This document shows, piece after piece, positions 28,691 through 36,604 of a DNA stretch of 64,000 nucleotides. The DNA comes from Cryomorphaceae bacterium (GTDB taxonomy: Bacteria; Bacteroidota; Bacteroidia; Flavobacteriales; ECT2AJA-044): the NCBI GenBank assembly GCA_017798125.1, contig CP059070.1, positions 186,001 to 250,000 of the forward strand. Reading direction: 5' to 3'. The position numbers and the translations under genes are program-made. A model generated the notes under the pieces. That model ran no database searches. It was not told the DNA's origin and was given only the letters and a program-made list of their open reading frames with translations. Numbering within the stretch: the stretch's first letter is position 1; every line of letters starts with the position of its first letter.

Positions 28691-30633
28691 TGTGCGGCCA
28701 TTCGAAACGGAACATCCAATACGCGGACGATCTCGCGCCACAAGTTACGCATTTGCATGGCCTCTTCAGGAGAATAAACATCCTTCAAATACGCGCAGAT
28801 GAAATGAAGGCGATAGGTCTGATTGTCCACGCGTTCCACCGAAAATCGGGCTTCCATGAGTCCGGGCAGGCGCCAATTATACCCCGGGAAAGTCAGGGGC
28901 ACCATATCCCTTCCGAACTGAAGATAGACGTCGCTTTGATCCACTCCTGCATAAGGCAAAAACAGTGGATACTGCCTTTTTACAGGACCGTTATAAACCT
29001 GTTCTGTTTGAAGAAGTGCCTGCGGCACGATGGTCACTGTATCTCCCTGCCAATCGACCTTCGCCCCTGTTCTGCGATACTGCCACTCGGTCGCAAATGC
29101 CGGATCATCGCCATCAAAAGCAATCAGCACGGGTCGATCTTCCAGATCCCGCCACTTATCCTTCCAATTCACATACCTCTTCAAGGGCGGGCGTTCCGGA
29201 TTTCGCTCCTTGAACTTCAACTCTGACCAATAGGCCGATGCCGCACCTGACCACTGCTCCCGAACCGGATAACTGACTTCTTCTTCGTAACCGTTCAAGT
29301 TGACAATGGCACTTCGATGCACCTTGCTGCGCTCTAGTGGAAAGCTGGGTAACGTCTCCACAGTAACCTGTTCGTCGGGAGCGCCTACAAAGACGGCTTC
29401 AGTCCCCAACAAATCCCCAGGCAGTTCATCTAAGGCGTATTTACCTTCCCACTGCATGGGGATCAAAAAGTGCGTTTGCCCACTTGTGGTGTCCGTAAAT
29501 TCAAAAAAGGCATGGCTGATTTCATCCAAGCTGATCAGCGTAGAATCCAAGTCACCCCGCGAACGCTCTTTGGCCAGCACCAGTCGGTAGGGAATGTCAA
29601 AACGCCGCAACAGATCGTCATAAAAAAGGTAGAGGGCATCAGGGTGAATGCGACCGTAGTTGAGGTCATTCCCAATATTAATGCCACGCGAGTACTTCGT
29701 CAGGGTCAAATGCTTGTTGAAGTAATCGTGAACGGCCTTGATACGCGCCGTTATTTCATAAGGCGGAATTGGACGCCATTGATCTTGAAGAAAAGCCTCT
29801 AGGGATTTATCGTACCTCGAATTCACCCCTTCTTGCATGCGGTCCAATTGACGCAAAAAGATCCACCACTCCAGAGGCCAACCGTAATCGTCCTGAAAAG
29901 TAGGTGAAAATGCCTGCTCAATATGCGGTAGGGCCAAGGCGGGAATAAAGTGTTCTTCTTTTCGCCGCGCTTCCAACTCCGTCATTCGCCACTTGTATTC
30001 CTGACGGAAAAACTCCTCCTTCTGAGCCGCATCCGGCGCTCCCAAAAACGACGAATATCCATAAGGGTCATACTCAGGATGCGTCAGAATATAAGTGCTG
30101 CGAACCACGGGCAAATAATCGTCGAAGTACATGTGTTGTGGAAGCGGATGGCCTTGATAGCGCCAAAACAGCTCCAACTGGTCGCCGGACTCTACCGTAG
30201 GTACTTCAAAAATTATAAATCGCTCCGCCGAAAACCCCGAGACATCTTCCATCACCCGCTTGTTCTTAAAGAACTTCGCATCGATGTCCGCTACTCTGCC
30301 ATCGGGCTTTGTCAATCGGGCATCAAGGCGATCCAGGGTTGTATTAGGAACGTAGGGAATAAAGAAATATCGGTACTGCTCTGCCCCTTCATTGTTCTGA
30401 AACTTAATCTTGTAGTAGACCTCGTACTCTTTGCCACTAAACTGATTTCGGGCTTCGTATCGCTGATATCGAACGACGCGATCCAAAATGACCGCTGGTT
30501 CATCGGCCCACTTTTCCGGAACAAAAATGTTGTGAGAGTCCAAGGGCCAGACAATGTCCTTGTATTTGATTCGGTCTTGGGCTTGAACACTAAGTCCGAT
30601 CAGCACCACCAAAAGGAGCAAGCATTGCTTCAT
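28687..30633 (-). CDS. Secreted DUF3857/transglutaminase-like protein
   Basis: 648 residues with signal peptide MKQCLLLLVVLIGLSVQAQ. The N-terminal half resembles the DUF3857 beta-rich domain (YEVYYKIKFQNNEG, then a KPDGRVADIDAKFF block). The middle (about 300-400) resembles a transglutaminase-like fold with GNDLNYGRIHPDALYLFYDDLLR; a clear catalytic Cys-His-Asp triad is not evident, so it may be inactive. It is probably co-transcribed with era by the ATGA overlap, a pairing that looks positional rather than functional. Confidence 0.7.
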   Translation of the reverse strand: MKQCLLLLVVLIGLSVQAQDRIKYKDIVWPLDSHNIFVPEKWADEPAVILDRVVRYQRYEARNQFSGKEYEVYYKIKFQNNEGAEQYRYFFIPYVPNTTLDRLDARLTKPDGRVADIDAKFFKNKRVMEDVSGFSAERFIIFEVPTVESGDQLELFWRYQGHPLPQHMYFDDYLPVVRSTYILTHPEYDPYGYSSFLGAPDAAQKEEFFRQEYKWRMTELEARRKEEHFIPALALPHIEQAFSPTFQDDYGWPLEWWIFLRQLDRMQEGVNSRYDKSLEAFLQDQWRPIPPYEITARIKAVHDYFNKHLTLTKYSRGINIGNDLNYGRIHPDALYLFYDDLLRRFDIPYRLVLAKERSRGDLDSTLISLDEISHAFFEFTDTTSGQTHFLIPMQWEGKYALDELPGDLLGTEAVFVGAPDEQVTVETLPSFPLERSKVHRSAIVNLNGYEEEVSYPVREQWSGAASAYWSELKFKERNPERPPLKRYVNWKDKWRDLEDRPVLIAFDGDDPAFATEWQYRRTGAKVDWQGDTVTIVPQALLQTEQVYNGPVKRQYPLFLPYAGVDQSDVYLQFGRDMVPLTFPGYNWRLPGLMEARFSVERVDNQTYRLHFICAYLKDVYSPEEAMQMRNLWREIVRVLDVPFRMAAQ

Positions 30634-30668
30634 GTAGTGAAAATAGAAAAACGGGCAGAAAGGTTTCG

Positions 30669-30687
30669 GTGCCTACGGCACGATGCG
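30669..30687 (-). repeat. REP-like short hairpin
   Basis: Minus-strand GCATCG then GTGCC-GTA-GGCACC. Compared with the GCGCC/GGCGC copies this is a compensatory change keeping the stem. Confidence 0.6.
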
Positions 30688-30738
30688 ATTTTCAATCCGC
30701 GAATCACCCCAAATACGTGGAATCGAACTCACAGAAAC

Positions 30739-30769
30739 GAAAAAAGCCTTCCGAAATTCGGAAGGCTCT
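30739..30769 (-). terminator. Terminator of the initiator tRNA gene
   Basis: Minus-strand stem GCCTTCCGAA / TTCGGAAGGC with a two-base loop, followed by six or more T residues. It lies about ten bases after the tRNA 3' end. Confidence 0.88.
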
Positions 30770-30779
30770 TATCTTCTTG

Positions 30780-30852
<73 letters not shown>

Positions 30853-30864
30853 ATAATTGGACAG

Positions 30865-30895
30865 CAAAGATATAACCTTTCTAGAAATCTCCAAA
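30865..30895 (-). promoter_or_regulatory. Promoter of the initiator tRNA
   Basis: Minus strand TTTG, a 19-base spacer, then TATCTTTG: a perfect TTTG-N19-TAnnTTTG promoter ending 12 bases before the tRNA 5' end. Apart from this, the terminator and the REP-like hairpin, the 30634-31054 gap shows no gene. Confidence 0.8.
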
Positions 30896-31054
30896 GAAAT
30901 GAGCTTATGTTCCGGAATGTCCAAAACGCTAGAGAATCGGGATTTCCAAGCGCAATTCTTGAGCTACTTTCGGTACAGTTCATTGATAATCAAGGGCTCT
31001 GCTTCCCGACGAACTCTGCAGTTCATTTTTCTAATCACTTAAACTTCAAAAATT

Positions 31055-31675
31055 ATGAAGAAAGTACTGCTGTTGATCGGAATATCGGCTTTGAGCCTGG
31101 TGTTCTGGTCCTGTGAAAACGAGGAGGAGGCAAACGCCCCTCAAGTGGAGTCAAAGACTGAATTGTCCCAAGCGGAATGGGGTGTTCTACAAAGTCAACT
31201 TATTGCGGTTCGCAACGCCATTGGCCAACGTGTACTGGCACACCCAGAGCGTTGGAACGATCTCGAACAAGCCTTTCAGGAAAGAGATGAATCAGCCATT
31301 CAATCCTTATTGGAAATCTCGGATGAGGAGGAGGCTGCTTATCGACTTATTCTGGAGGAAATCAGAACGAGAATATCGTCTGGTGGAATCGAGTTGAGCT
31401 CCGTACCTCAGGACTGTGACTCGGATTGCCTGCCAAATATGTTCGCTGCCCTAAAGGAAGACCCCGCCCCTTTTGCTCTTCTATTCGGGGCCCGTGGCAA
31501 CCGAGCGCCGGATGGATGCGATTACGAACAATACGTATTAGCGCTGGCCGGTTGCGCAGGACTTGGGCCGTACCTGTATTGGCCCTGCGCTTATGTGGCC
31601 TATTGTGAATTTTGCTACGGCCCCACACATGATGAAGTCTGCGAACCCCTTGAGCAACTACCTGATTGGCATTAA
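31055..31675 (+). CDS. Lipoprotein with cysteine-rich C-terminal region, function unknown
   Basis: 206 residues with a lipobox at LVFWSC (Cys near residue 20), followed by an acidic Glu-rich stretch that could act as a surface-export signal. Residues ~25-120 look helical. The last ~80 residues hold eight cysteines (CDSDC, GCDYE, AGCAG, WPCAYVAYCEFC, EVC) around a hydrophobic GLGPYLYW core. No family is recognised. A small two-helix membrane protein gene follows after two bases, so the two are likely one transcript. Confidence 0.7.
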   Translation: MKKVLLLIGISALSLVFWSCENEEEANAPQVESKTELSQAEWGVLQSQLIAVRNAIGQRVLAHPERWNDLEQAFQERDESAIQSLLEISDEEEAAYRLILEEIRTRISSGGIELSSVPQDCDSDCLPNMFAALKEDPAPFALLFGARGNRAPDGCDYEQYVLALAGCAGLGPYLYWPCAYVAYCEFCYGPTHDEVCEPLEQLPDWH

Positions 31676-31677
31676 TT

Positions 31678-31911
31678 ATGGAAAAGTATTTACCCTTTTT
31701 AACCGCGCTTCTTTTAGCTCCATTAGCCCTATACCTAGAGAATAAATCCAAGCGGTTTAAAGCGTATTGGTTGATAAGTGCCGGAGGCCTTCTACTGGTC
31801 CTGGCATATTGGAACTACGCTTCTGATTGGATGAAGCATGCCTCCTTACCACTATTCTTTCTACTATGGGGTCTAGGACAGCTCTATGAGAGTGCAAAAA
31901 GGCCAGGGTAA
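31678..31911 (+). CDS. Small two-helix membrane protein
   Basis: 77 residues from the ATG at 31678, two bases after the previous stop. Two to three hydrophobic segments (PFLTALLLAPLAL; LISAGGLLLVLAYW; LPLFFLLWGLGQL) indicate an integral inner-membrane protein. No family is recognised. Tight spacing suggests it works with, or is at least co-expressed with, the cysteine-rich lipoprotein. Confidence 0.6.
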   Translation: MEKYLPFLTALLLAPLALYLENKSKRFKAYWLISAGGLLLVLAYWNYASDWMKHASLPLFFLLWGLGQLYESAKRPG

Positions 31912-32020
31912 ATCACATTGTTTGGGTTGACTTGAGCATCGTCACGAAGGGTACCATTCGAGACGGTGCTCACTTCAATTTTGATTACTTCTCAAGGAAA
32001 AAGTGCATTTTTAAGGCTCG

Positions 32021-33094
32021 ATGAGACGTCTTAACCCAGCGCTACTTATAGCCTTTTTCTTTCTCCCCGCTTTCACTTGGGCCCAGTCCTATTCAATGGA
32101 CGAGGCCGTCAAGGACGCTCGTAAACAAGGATTTGCGCACCTTCGTATTTATGCCAAAATGAATGCGGAAGCCGAGGAAATGCAGGGAAATAGAAGCTTG
32201 GATCCATTGGAGTTCGAATACCTTCGAGGTGAGTTCAACGGTCCCTATCCGCGAGACTTCCAGGGTCTGATTAAGCAAAATTTGGGCAATGGGTTTGATC
32301 AGATTTACCTCTCCAAATGGAACAAGAGTCGTAGGGAACAACTTCAAGTTCAACTAGATCTGGAAGCCACTAGAGCAGACGTCGCCGTAAAGCAAGCTTG
32401 GCTGGATTGGCAATCAGCAGTTTTTTTGGTCAAAAGACTGGAGGAACTCATGCCTCAAGAAGAGCAGATGGATTTCGACATGCTTTGGGTTTGGAACAAG
32501 CGACATTTAGAGACATCCCAATGGATGGCGAATACTGAAAATAGACTGGCATCGCTCACCGGGAGGAACGACCTTGGTGAATTCAGAGAAATGACCGATG
32601 CTCCTCGTCCTTTTCTCCGCGCCTCGATAGAGGGTCAAGTGGCCGAAGACTTCAGCTTGCTGGAGGCGGAGCGTGCCGCTCAGTCAGCAGTTGATAAATG
32701 GGAAAGTCGTTATGCCCTCAGCCAGAAAATCCCGACGGTTTGGTTGGGCTATTATCAGCTCACTATAGAAGAGGATTTCGGGTACGACGGCACCTTGATT
32801 CAACTCGACATCCCTTGGGCATCTTGGTTTGAACGGCGAGTGAAACCGATTTACGAATTGCCCGATGATCTTAAGGACGAAGACAATTTCGAGCGAGACC
32901 AAAGGAAAATGAAAATTCAAACGACTCTAGAGCAGTTCGAAGACCAATACCTGCGCTTTGCTCCGGAGCTGTATAGCCGTGCACTGACGACTGAAGACAA
33001 AGAGAAATGTTGGGACTACTACGCGGACTACATTTGGCTCGTCAGCGAGTATAACAAGGCATTAGTGGAGTGGCAATTGATCTTGCAGCTGTAG
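32021..33094 (+). CDS. TolC-like (outer membrane efflux family) protein, diverged
   Basis: 357 residues with signal peptide MRRLNPALLIAFFFLPAFTWAQ. An N-terminal YSMDEAVKDARKQ segment and long helices (about 95-140, LQVQLDLEATRADVAVKQAWLDW, here split as LQVQLDLEATRADV and AVKQAWLDW) resemble the coiled hairpins of TolC/CzcC proteins. The LIQLDIPWASW strand resembles the family's second half. It is shorter than the usual ~420 residues and has no adjacent RND pump or membrane-fusion gene, so it may be an orphan or degenerate member. I am only moderately sure of the family. Confidence 0.5.
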   Translation: MRRLNPALLIAFFFLPAFTWAQSYSMDEAVKDARKQGFAHLRIYAKMNAEAEEMQGNRSLDPLEFEYLRGEFNGPYPRDFQGLIKQNLGNGFDQIYLSKWNKSRREQLQVQLDLEATRADVAVKQAWLDWQSAVFLVKRLEELMPQEEQMDFDMLWVWNKRHLETSQWMANTENRLASLTGRNDLGEFREMTDAPRPFLRASIEGQVAEDFSLLEAERAAQSAVDKWESRYALSQKIPTVWLGYYQLTIEEDFGYDGTLIQLDIPWASWFERRVKPIYELPDDLKDEDNFERDQRKMKIQTTLEQFEDQYLRFAPELYSRALTTEDKEKCWDYYADYIWLVSEYNKALVEWQLILQL

Positions 33095-33117
33095 GCTAAT
33101 TGAACTTCAATTAGCGA

Positions 33118-33786
33118 TCAAGACTCCTTTTGGTATTCCTTTTTGAGGATATATATGTCTCGAATGAGGCGTTGAACGTCCGCTTGATCCGTGCCGTCAT
33201 AAAATCCTCGAAGTCGAAATTCCTTATCCACCAAGACAAAATTCTCGGTGTGGATAAAATCAGTCTTACCCCCGTTCCCTTCCGTGGTGACCGCGAAGTA
33301 CGACTTTCGAGCGAGGTCGTAAATGGTGGGTTTATCTCCGGTCAGTAGAGTCCATCGATTTGATTGAATTCCGTACTGCTCCGCGTAAGCGGCCAATACA
33401 GGAACTGAATCCTGTTCGGGGAAGACAGAATGCGATACCAAGTGCACTTCTTCGTCTTCCAGAAACTCTTCTTGGACCAAATACATGTGCTTTACCATTT
33501 GCTTGCAAATCGTGGGGCAGGTGGTGAAAAAGAAATCCGCGACGTAGATCTGGCCCTCTAGATCTGCTTTGGTGTAAGGATCTCCCAATTGATTCACTAG
33601 ACGGAAGTCTGAAATGGTGTGATTCTCACGAACAGACTGAAGGGTCGTATCCACTAATTTCGGGTTGATGTCCGAAGGTTGATAAATGGGAAGCTGTTTT
33701 TCTGGGGTAAGTATGGGCATGGCAATGAGGATACCGACCACCGCTACAGCCAAAACAATTCCAACGCGTATCCAAAGACTTTTCAT
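33118..33786 (-). CDS. SCO1/SenC family copper chaperone
   Basis: 222 residues from the ATG at 33786 (MKSLWIRVGIVLAVA), with an N-terminal membrane anchor (7-26) and a thioredoxin-like domain outside the membrane. The copper-binding set is complete: C90 and C94 in CPTIC, and H179 in FIHTENF. SCO proteins deliver copper or reductant to the CuA site of cytochrome oxidase. No oxidase genes are nearby. A TACCTTTG element lies upstream. Together with the MbnP locus this is a second copper-handling gene in the window. Confidence 0.94.
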   Translation of the reverse strand: MKSLWIRVGIVLAVAVVGILIAMPILTPEKQLPIYQPSDINPKLVDTTLQSVRENHTISDFRLVNQLGDPYTKADLEGQIYVADFFFTTCPTICKQMVKHMYLVQEEFLEDEEVHLVSHSVFPEQDSVPVLAAYAEQYGIQSNRWTLLTGDKPTIYDLARKSYFAVTTEGNGGKTDFIHTENFVLVDKEFRLRGFYDGTDQADVQRLIRDIYILKKEYQKES

Positions 33787-33803
33787 AGGTAATTTCCTTG
33801 GTG

Positions 33804-33811
33804 CAAAGGTA
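33804..33811 (-). promoter_or_regulatory. Candidate -7 promoter element for the SCO1 gene
   Basis: Minus-strand TACCTTTG, exact TAnnTTTG match, 17 bases before the chosen start. No clear -33 TTG. Confidence 0.5.
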
Positions 33812-33902
33812 CAATCCGTACGGCGCTCTTTTGTTAATATTGACAAAAACGAGCGCTGTTTTCGCGGAGCTTTTTATCTTGGAAAAAATTTTATCCTTCA
33901 TT

Positions 33903-34310
33903 ATGAGACGCTTATCTCTCTTTCTTTTCGTTGCCCTCCTATTCGCGGCCTGCGGCAATGACAAAGCACAAATTGAATCACTAGAACAGGAAGTCCTAGA
34001 GCTGCATGACGAGGTCATGGCCAAGATGTCCGACCTGGCTAAATACGAAGAGGCGCTAGCCAAAAGTGTGGCCGATACAACCGCTGCGTTGGACAGTGCT
34101 GCTAAAATCGAAATGGACAGTACACGAGCTCGAGTACTTCGCGCTCACCAAGGCATGTTGGATTGGATGCGACAGTATGACCCTCCCAGTGTAGATGAGT
34201 CTGCAGAAGTGGCAAAAGCCTACTTGGAGGAGCAGCGCGACAAAATGCAACGCCTTAAAGAATTGACCAATCAAAGCATTGAAGAAGCCTCTGCGATCCT
34301 CAATGAATAG
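33903..34310 (+). CDS. Small coiled-coil lipoprotein
   Basis: 135 residues from the ATG at 33903 (MRRLSLFLFVALLFAACGND), with lipobox LFAAC (Cys17). The mature part is almost wholly helical with heptad-like spacing (IESLEQEVLELHDEVMAKM, KYEEALAKS, ...) and resembles the small 'viral A-type inclusion'-like lipoproteins annotated in many Bacteroidota. Role unknown; a periplasmic structural or scaffold role is only a guess. A strong terminator follows. Confidence 0.75.
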   Translation: MRRLSLFLFVALLFAACGNDKAQIESLEQEVLELHDEVMAKMSDLAKYEEALAKSVADTTAALDSAAKIEMDSTRARVLRAHQGMLDWMRQYDPPSVDESAEVAKAYLEEQRDKMQRLKELTNQSIEEASAILNE

Positions 34311-34351
34311 TAGGCCTTACAGTTCTTAACAACTTGGTTAACAACTAATTG

Positions 34352-34386
34352 AACAGCGGCTTTTGGCAAAGTCGCTGTTTTTTTTA
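34352..34386 (+). terminator. Rho-independent terminator
   Basis: AACAGCG (34352-34358) pairs with CGCTGTT (34373-34379) and is followed by a run of eight or more T. It closes the coiled-coil lipoprotein transcript and separates it from the 33-codon gene that follows. Confidence 0.88.
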
Positions 34387-34412
34387 TATTATATCGAAAC
34401 TAAAACCAAGTT

Positions 34413-34514
34413 ATGGGAACCGAATCGAAAAGCAAGAACACGACTTTTGAGATCTCCTTGATTGTGGGATTCGTCTTGTTGGTTGCAGCAGTTATCTACG
34501 TGAATATTGCTTGA
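34413..34514 (+). CDS. 33-residue single-pass membrane peptide
   Basis: A short frame between a terminator and a convergent gene: polar N-terminus MGTESKSKNTTFEIS, then a continuous hydrophobic helix (about residues 15-32, IVGFVLLVAAVIYVNIA) and an immediate stop. The charge and hydrophobicity layout is that of a real small membrane protein, and an A-rich stretch (ACTAAAACCAAG) precedes the ATG, as is usual for Bacteroidota translation starts. Function unknown; too short for most gene callers. Confidence 0.55.
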   Translation: MGTESKSKNTTFEISLIVGFVLLVAAVIYVNIA

Positions 34515-34594
34515 TTGAACGGCAATTTGCACCGCCTTTTGATATCGCCTTACCGGGCGAAAAGGCTTTCCCACCCCTAATTCAACGCTCATAT

Positions 34595-36598
34595 TTACTG
34601 TTGAGGAACTCTCCTCTGATACTCTTGCGCCTTTCGCGTGTCACCTACCCTATTATAGGTAATCGCAAGATTGGTCAGGACTTCTGGATCATTCGGAGCT
34701 ATGCGCTCTGCCGTGAGCAGGGCTTCTATGGCCTCTTGGTAACGTTCTTGAATTCCGTATACCGTGCCGAGGTTCTTCCAGCCTCGAACGTCATTCGGAT
34801 TGGCTTGGGTCGCGGCCTCAAAAGCCCGCTCAGACGCATTCATATCTTTTAATGCTCGGCCATAGAGCTCTCCTTTGCGAATAAGCATTTCATACTGGGT
34901 CGGATTTACAGCTAAGTAGCGGTCAATGACCCCTATTTGATACTTGGCGCTTTTGTGCCCATTTATCACAATCAGGATGTTCTTGGGCACATTGACGTTA
35001 TTCGGGGCTAGCTCAAGAATCTTGAAGTAATACTCCAAGGCCTCTTCCATATCCTGGTCGATCTTAAAAGCCACATTTCCACGAAGAAGAAGCGCATCAA
35101 CGTAATCTGGATGTATTTCAAGAGAGCGGTCAAGGTATCCCTGGGCCTCCAGGTACATCTGTTTTTGACGCTGCGGTTCTTGAATGACATCAGCAGCTTC
35201 TATGAGGCTTCCACCAGCTGTAACATTACTCTTTGCGCTGTTCTTGGAGATTTTTACATCGTGCTGAAAGAGCGTGAAATCATTCTTCCAATTCGGATTT
35301 CGGGTAATGGTCTTAACACTAAAGGCCAGGAGAAGGATGGCCAAGGTATACTGAGCTATGGCATCGGCCCGTTGGGCCATAGCGCGCGGTAAGCGCTGCA
35401 CCAAAAGAACGCCAATAACCAAGGTCCAGGCAAAGGACCCGAAATACGCGAATCGCTCGTTCATAAAGGCCCCAATGGGGAAGAATAAGTTCGATACGAT
35501 GCTCATGGTGGCGAAGAAATACAGGATGGAAAAACTCATTACATCCCGCTTTGGAAGTCGAATCAATGCGAATACTCCCATACCCAAATAGGCTGCTGCA
35601 CTCAGAATGAAGCGGAGATCCGTGAAGTTTGTTATCGGAATGTGATAGGGATAGTAATCGTAGGTCAAGGGGTGCGGCACAAACAAGAGCTTCAAATAAA
35701 CCCCGAGGGTGTAGATGATGGTCGCGTATTTCTGACCCACATTCATTTCAAGGAAAGGGTTATTCATGAGCTCCACAACCGTCTCCGATTTAGGAAAACC
35801 AATAATGGCAAAACGAATGGCCAGAAAAGCCGCAGCTCCCACGAGTAAGGGAACAAAATTTACTGCGATTTTGGGGATAGGCTTATCGGTAAAGAAATAA
35901 TGCGCCAGAGGAATCACCGCCAAGAACGTGATTGCGTTCTCCTTGCTTAAAAGCCCCATGAAAAGGGCCAAAGAGGAGTATACGGCATATTTTATTCCTT
36001 TTCCATCTAGATAGTCCCAGGAGTACTTCCAAGCCAATAGAGCGCCTAATAAGGCCATCATATCATCACGCCCCTTAATGTTGGCGACCACCTCGGTATG
36101 GAGAGGATGCGCGATGAAGAGCAGAGTCACCACCAAGGGCAGGGATAAATACCATTTATTGGACGCTTCTTGACCCGATCCCAATCGGCCCGAAATCATG
36201 CGACTGACCAATTGCCAAATCACAATACCCGTCAAGGCATAGAAGAGAATATTGAAAAAATGACTCACGCCAGGGTTCTCCCCGAAGAGCTGATATTCAA
36301 TGGCAAAGGTAACCAGCGACAGTGGCCGATACCGTCCTCCAGCAACGAGTTCCTTAGTGGTTCCGAAAAACCCGGTAAAGGTGTCGTACTTGAACAGATC
36401 TGGAATGCCCGCAAAGCCCTGCTTGGTAAACTGATTGGAAGTAATGGCGATGGCGTCGTCCAGCGCGTATTCATTGCCCAAGGTGTTTGCATAAAGCACC
36501 AAACTCACCGCCGCAATGAGCGCGTATACGGTTCGCGTCTGTTGCCACCAAGGTCCATTCTTCACCTGTGCTTTTGCCTTCTTACTCTTCTTCGCCAT
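34595..36598 (-). CDS. TMTC-like membrane glycosyltransferase with TPRs, copy 1
   Basis: 667 residues: a Lys-rich cytoplasmic N-terminus, about ten transmembrane helices (25 to ~430) and a C-terminal TPR domain (~460-660). Signature segments match the TMTC/DUF1736 family: an acidic first-loop motif LDD at 46-48, RYRPLS at 89-94 followed by EYQLFGENPGVSHFFN, and HPLHTEVVANIKGRDD at 164-179. Animal TMTC1-4 are GT-C O-mannosyltransferases using dolichyl-P-mannose on cadherin domains; a bacterial homologue would use a polyprenyl-P-sugar at the periplasmic face. It is the last of three tandem paralogues. Confidence 0.85.
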   Translation of the reverse strand: MAKKSKKAKAQVKNGPWWQQTRTVYALIAAVSLVLYANTLGNEYALDDAIAITSNQFTKQGFAGIPDLFKYDTFTGFFGTTKELVAGGRYRPLSLVTFAIEYQLFGENPGVSHFFNILFYALTGIVIWQLVSRMISGRLGSGQEASNKWYLSLPLVVTLLFIAHPLHTEVVANIKGRDDMMALLGALLAWKYSWDYLDGKGIKYAVYSSLALFMGLLSKENAITFLAVIPLAHYFFTDKPIPKIAVNFVPLLVGAAAFLAIRFAIIGFPKSETVVELMNNPFLEMNVGQKYATIIYTLGVYLKLLFVPHPLTYDYYPYHIPITNFTDLRFILSAAAYLGMGVFALIRLPKRDVMSFSILYFFATMSIVSNLFFPIGAFMNERFAYFGSFAWTLVIGVLLVQRLPRAMAQRADAIAQYTLAILLLAFSVKTITRNPNWKNDFTLFQHDVKISKNSAKSNVTAGGSLIEAADVIQEPQRQKQMYLEAQGYLDRSLEIHPDYVDALLLRGNVAFKIDQDMEEALEYYFKILELAPNNVNVPKNILIVINGHKSAKYQIGVIDRYLAVNPTQYEMLIRKGELYGRALKDMNASERAFEAATQANPNDVRGWKNLGTVYGIQERYQEAIEALLTAERIAPNDPEVLTNLAITYNRVGDTRKAQEYQRRVPQQ

Positions 36599-36604
36599 GA
36601 TGAT

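Noticed and set aside
27878-28777. 299-codon plus-strand frame
   Set aside because: Entirely antisense to era and the following gene start; His/Leu-rich translation typical of a shadow frame.
34325-34347. TTAACAACT direct repeats as an origin or regulator site
   Set aside because: Only two copies, no DnaA boxes, and no origin-type neighbours such as dnaA or dnaN.
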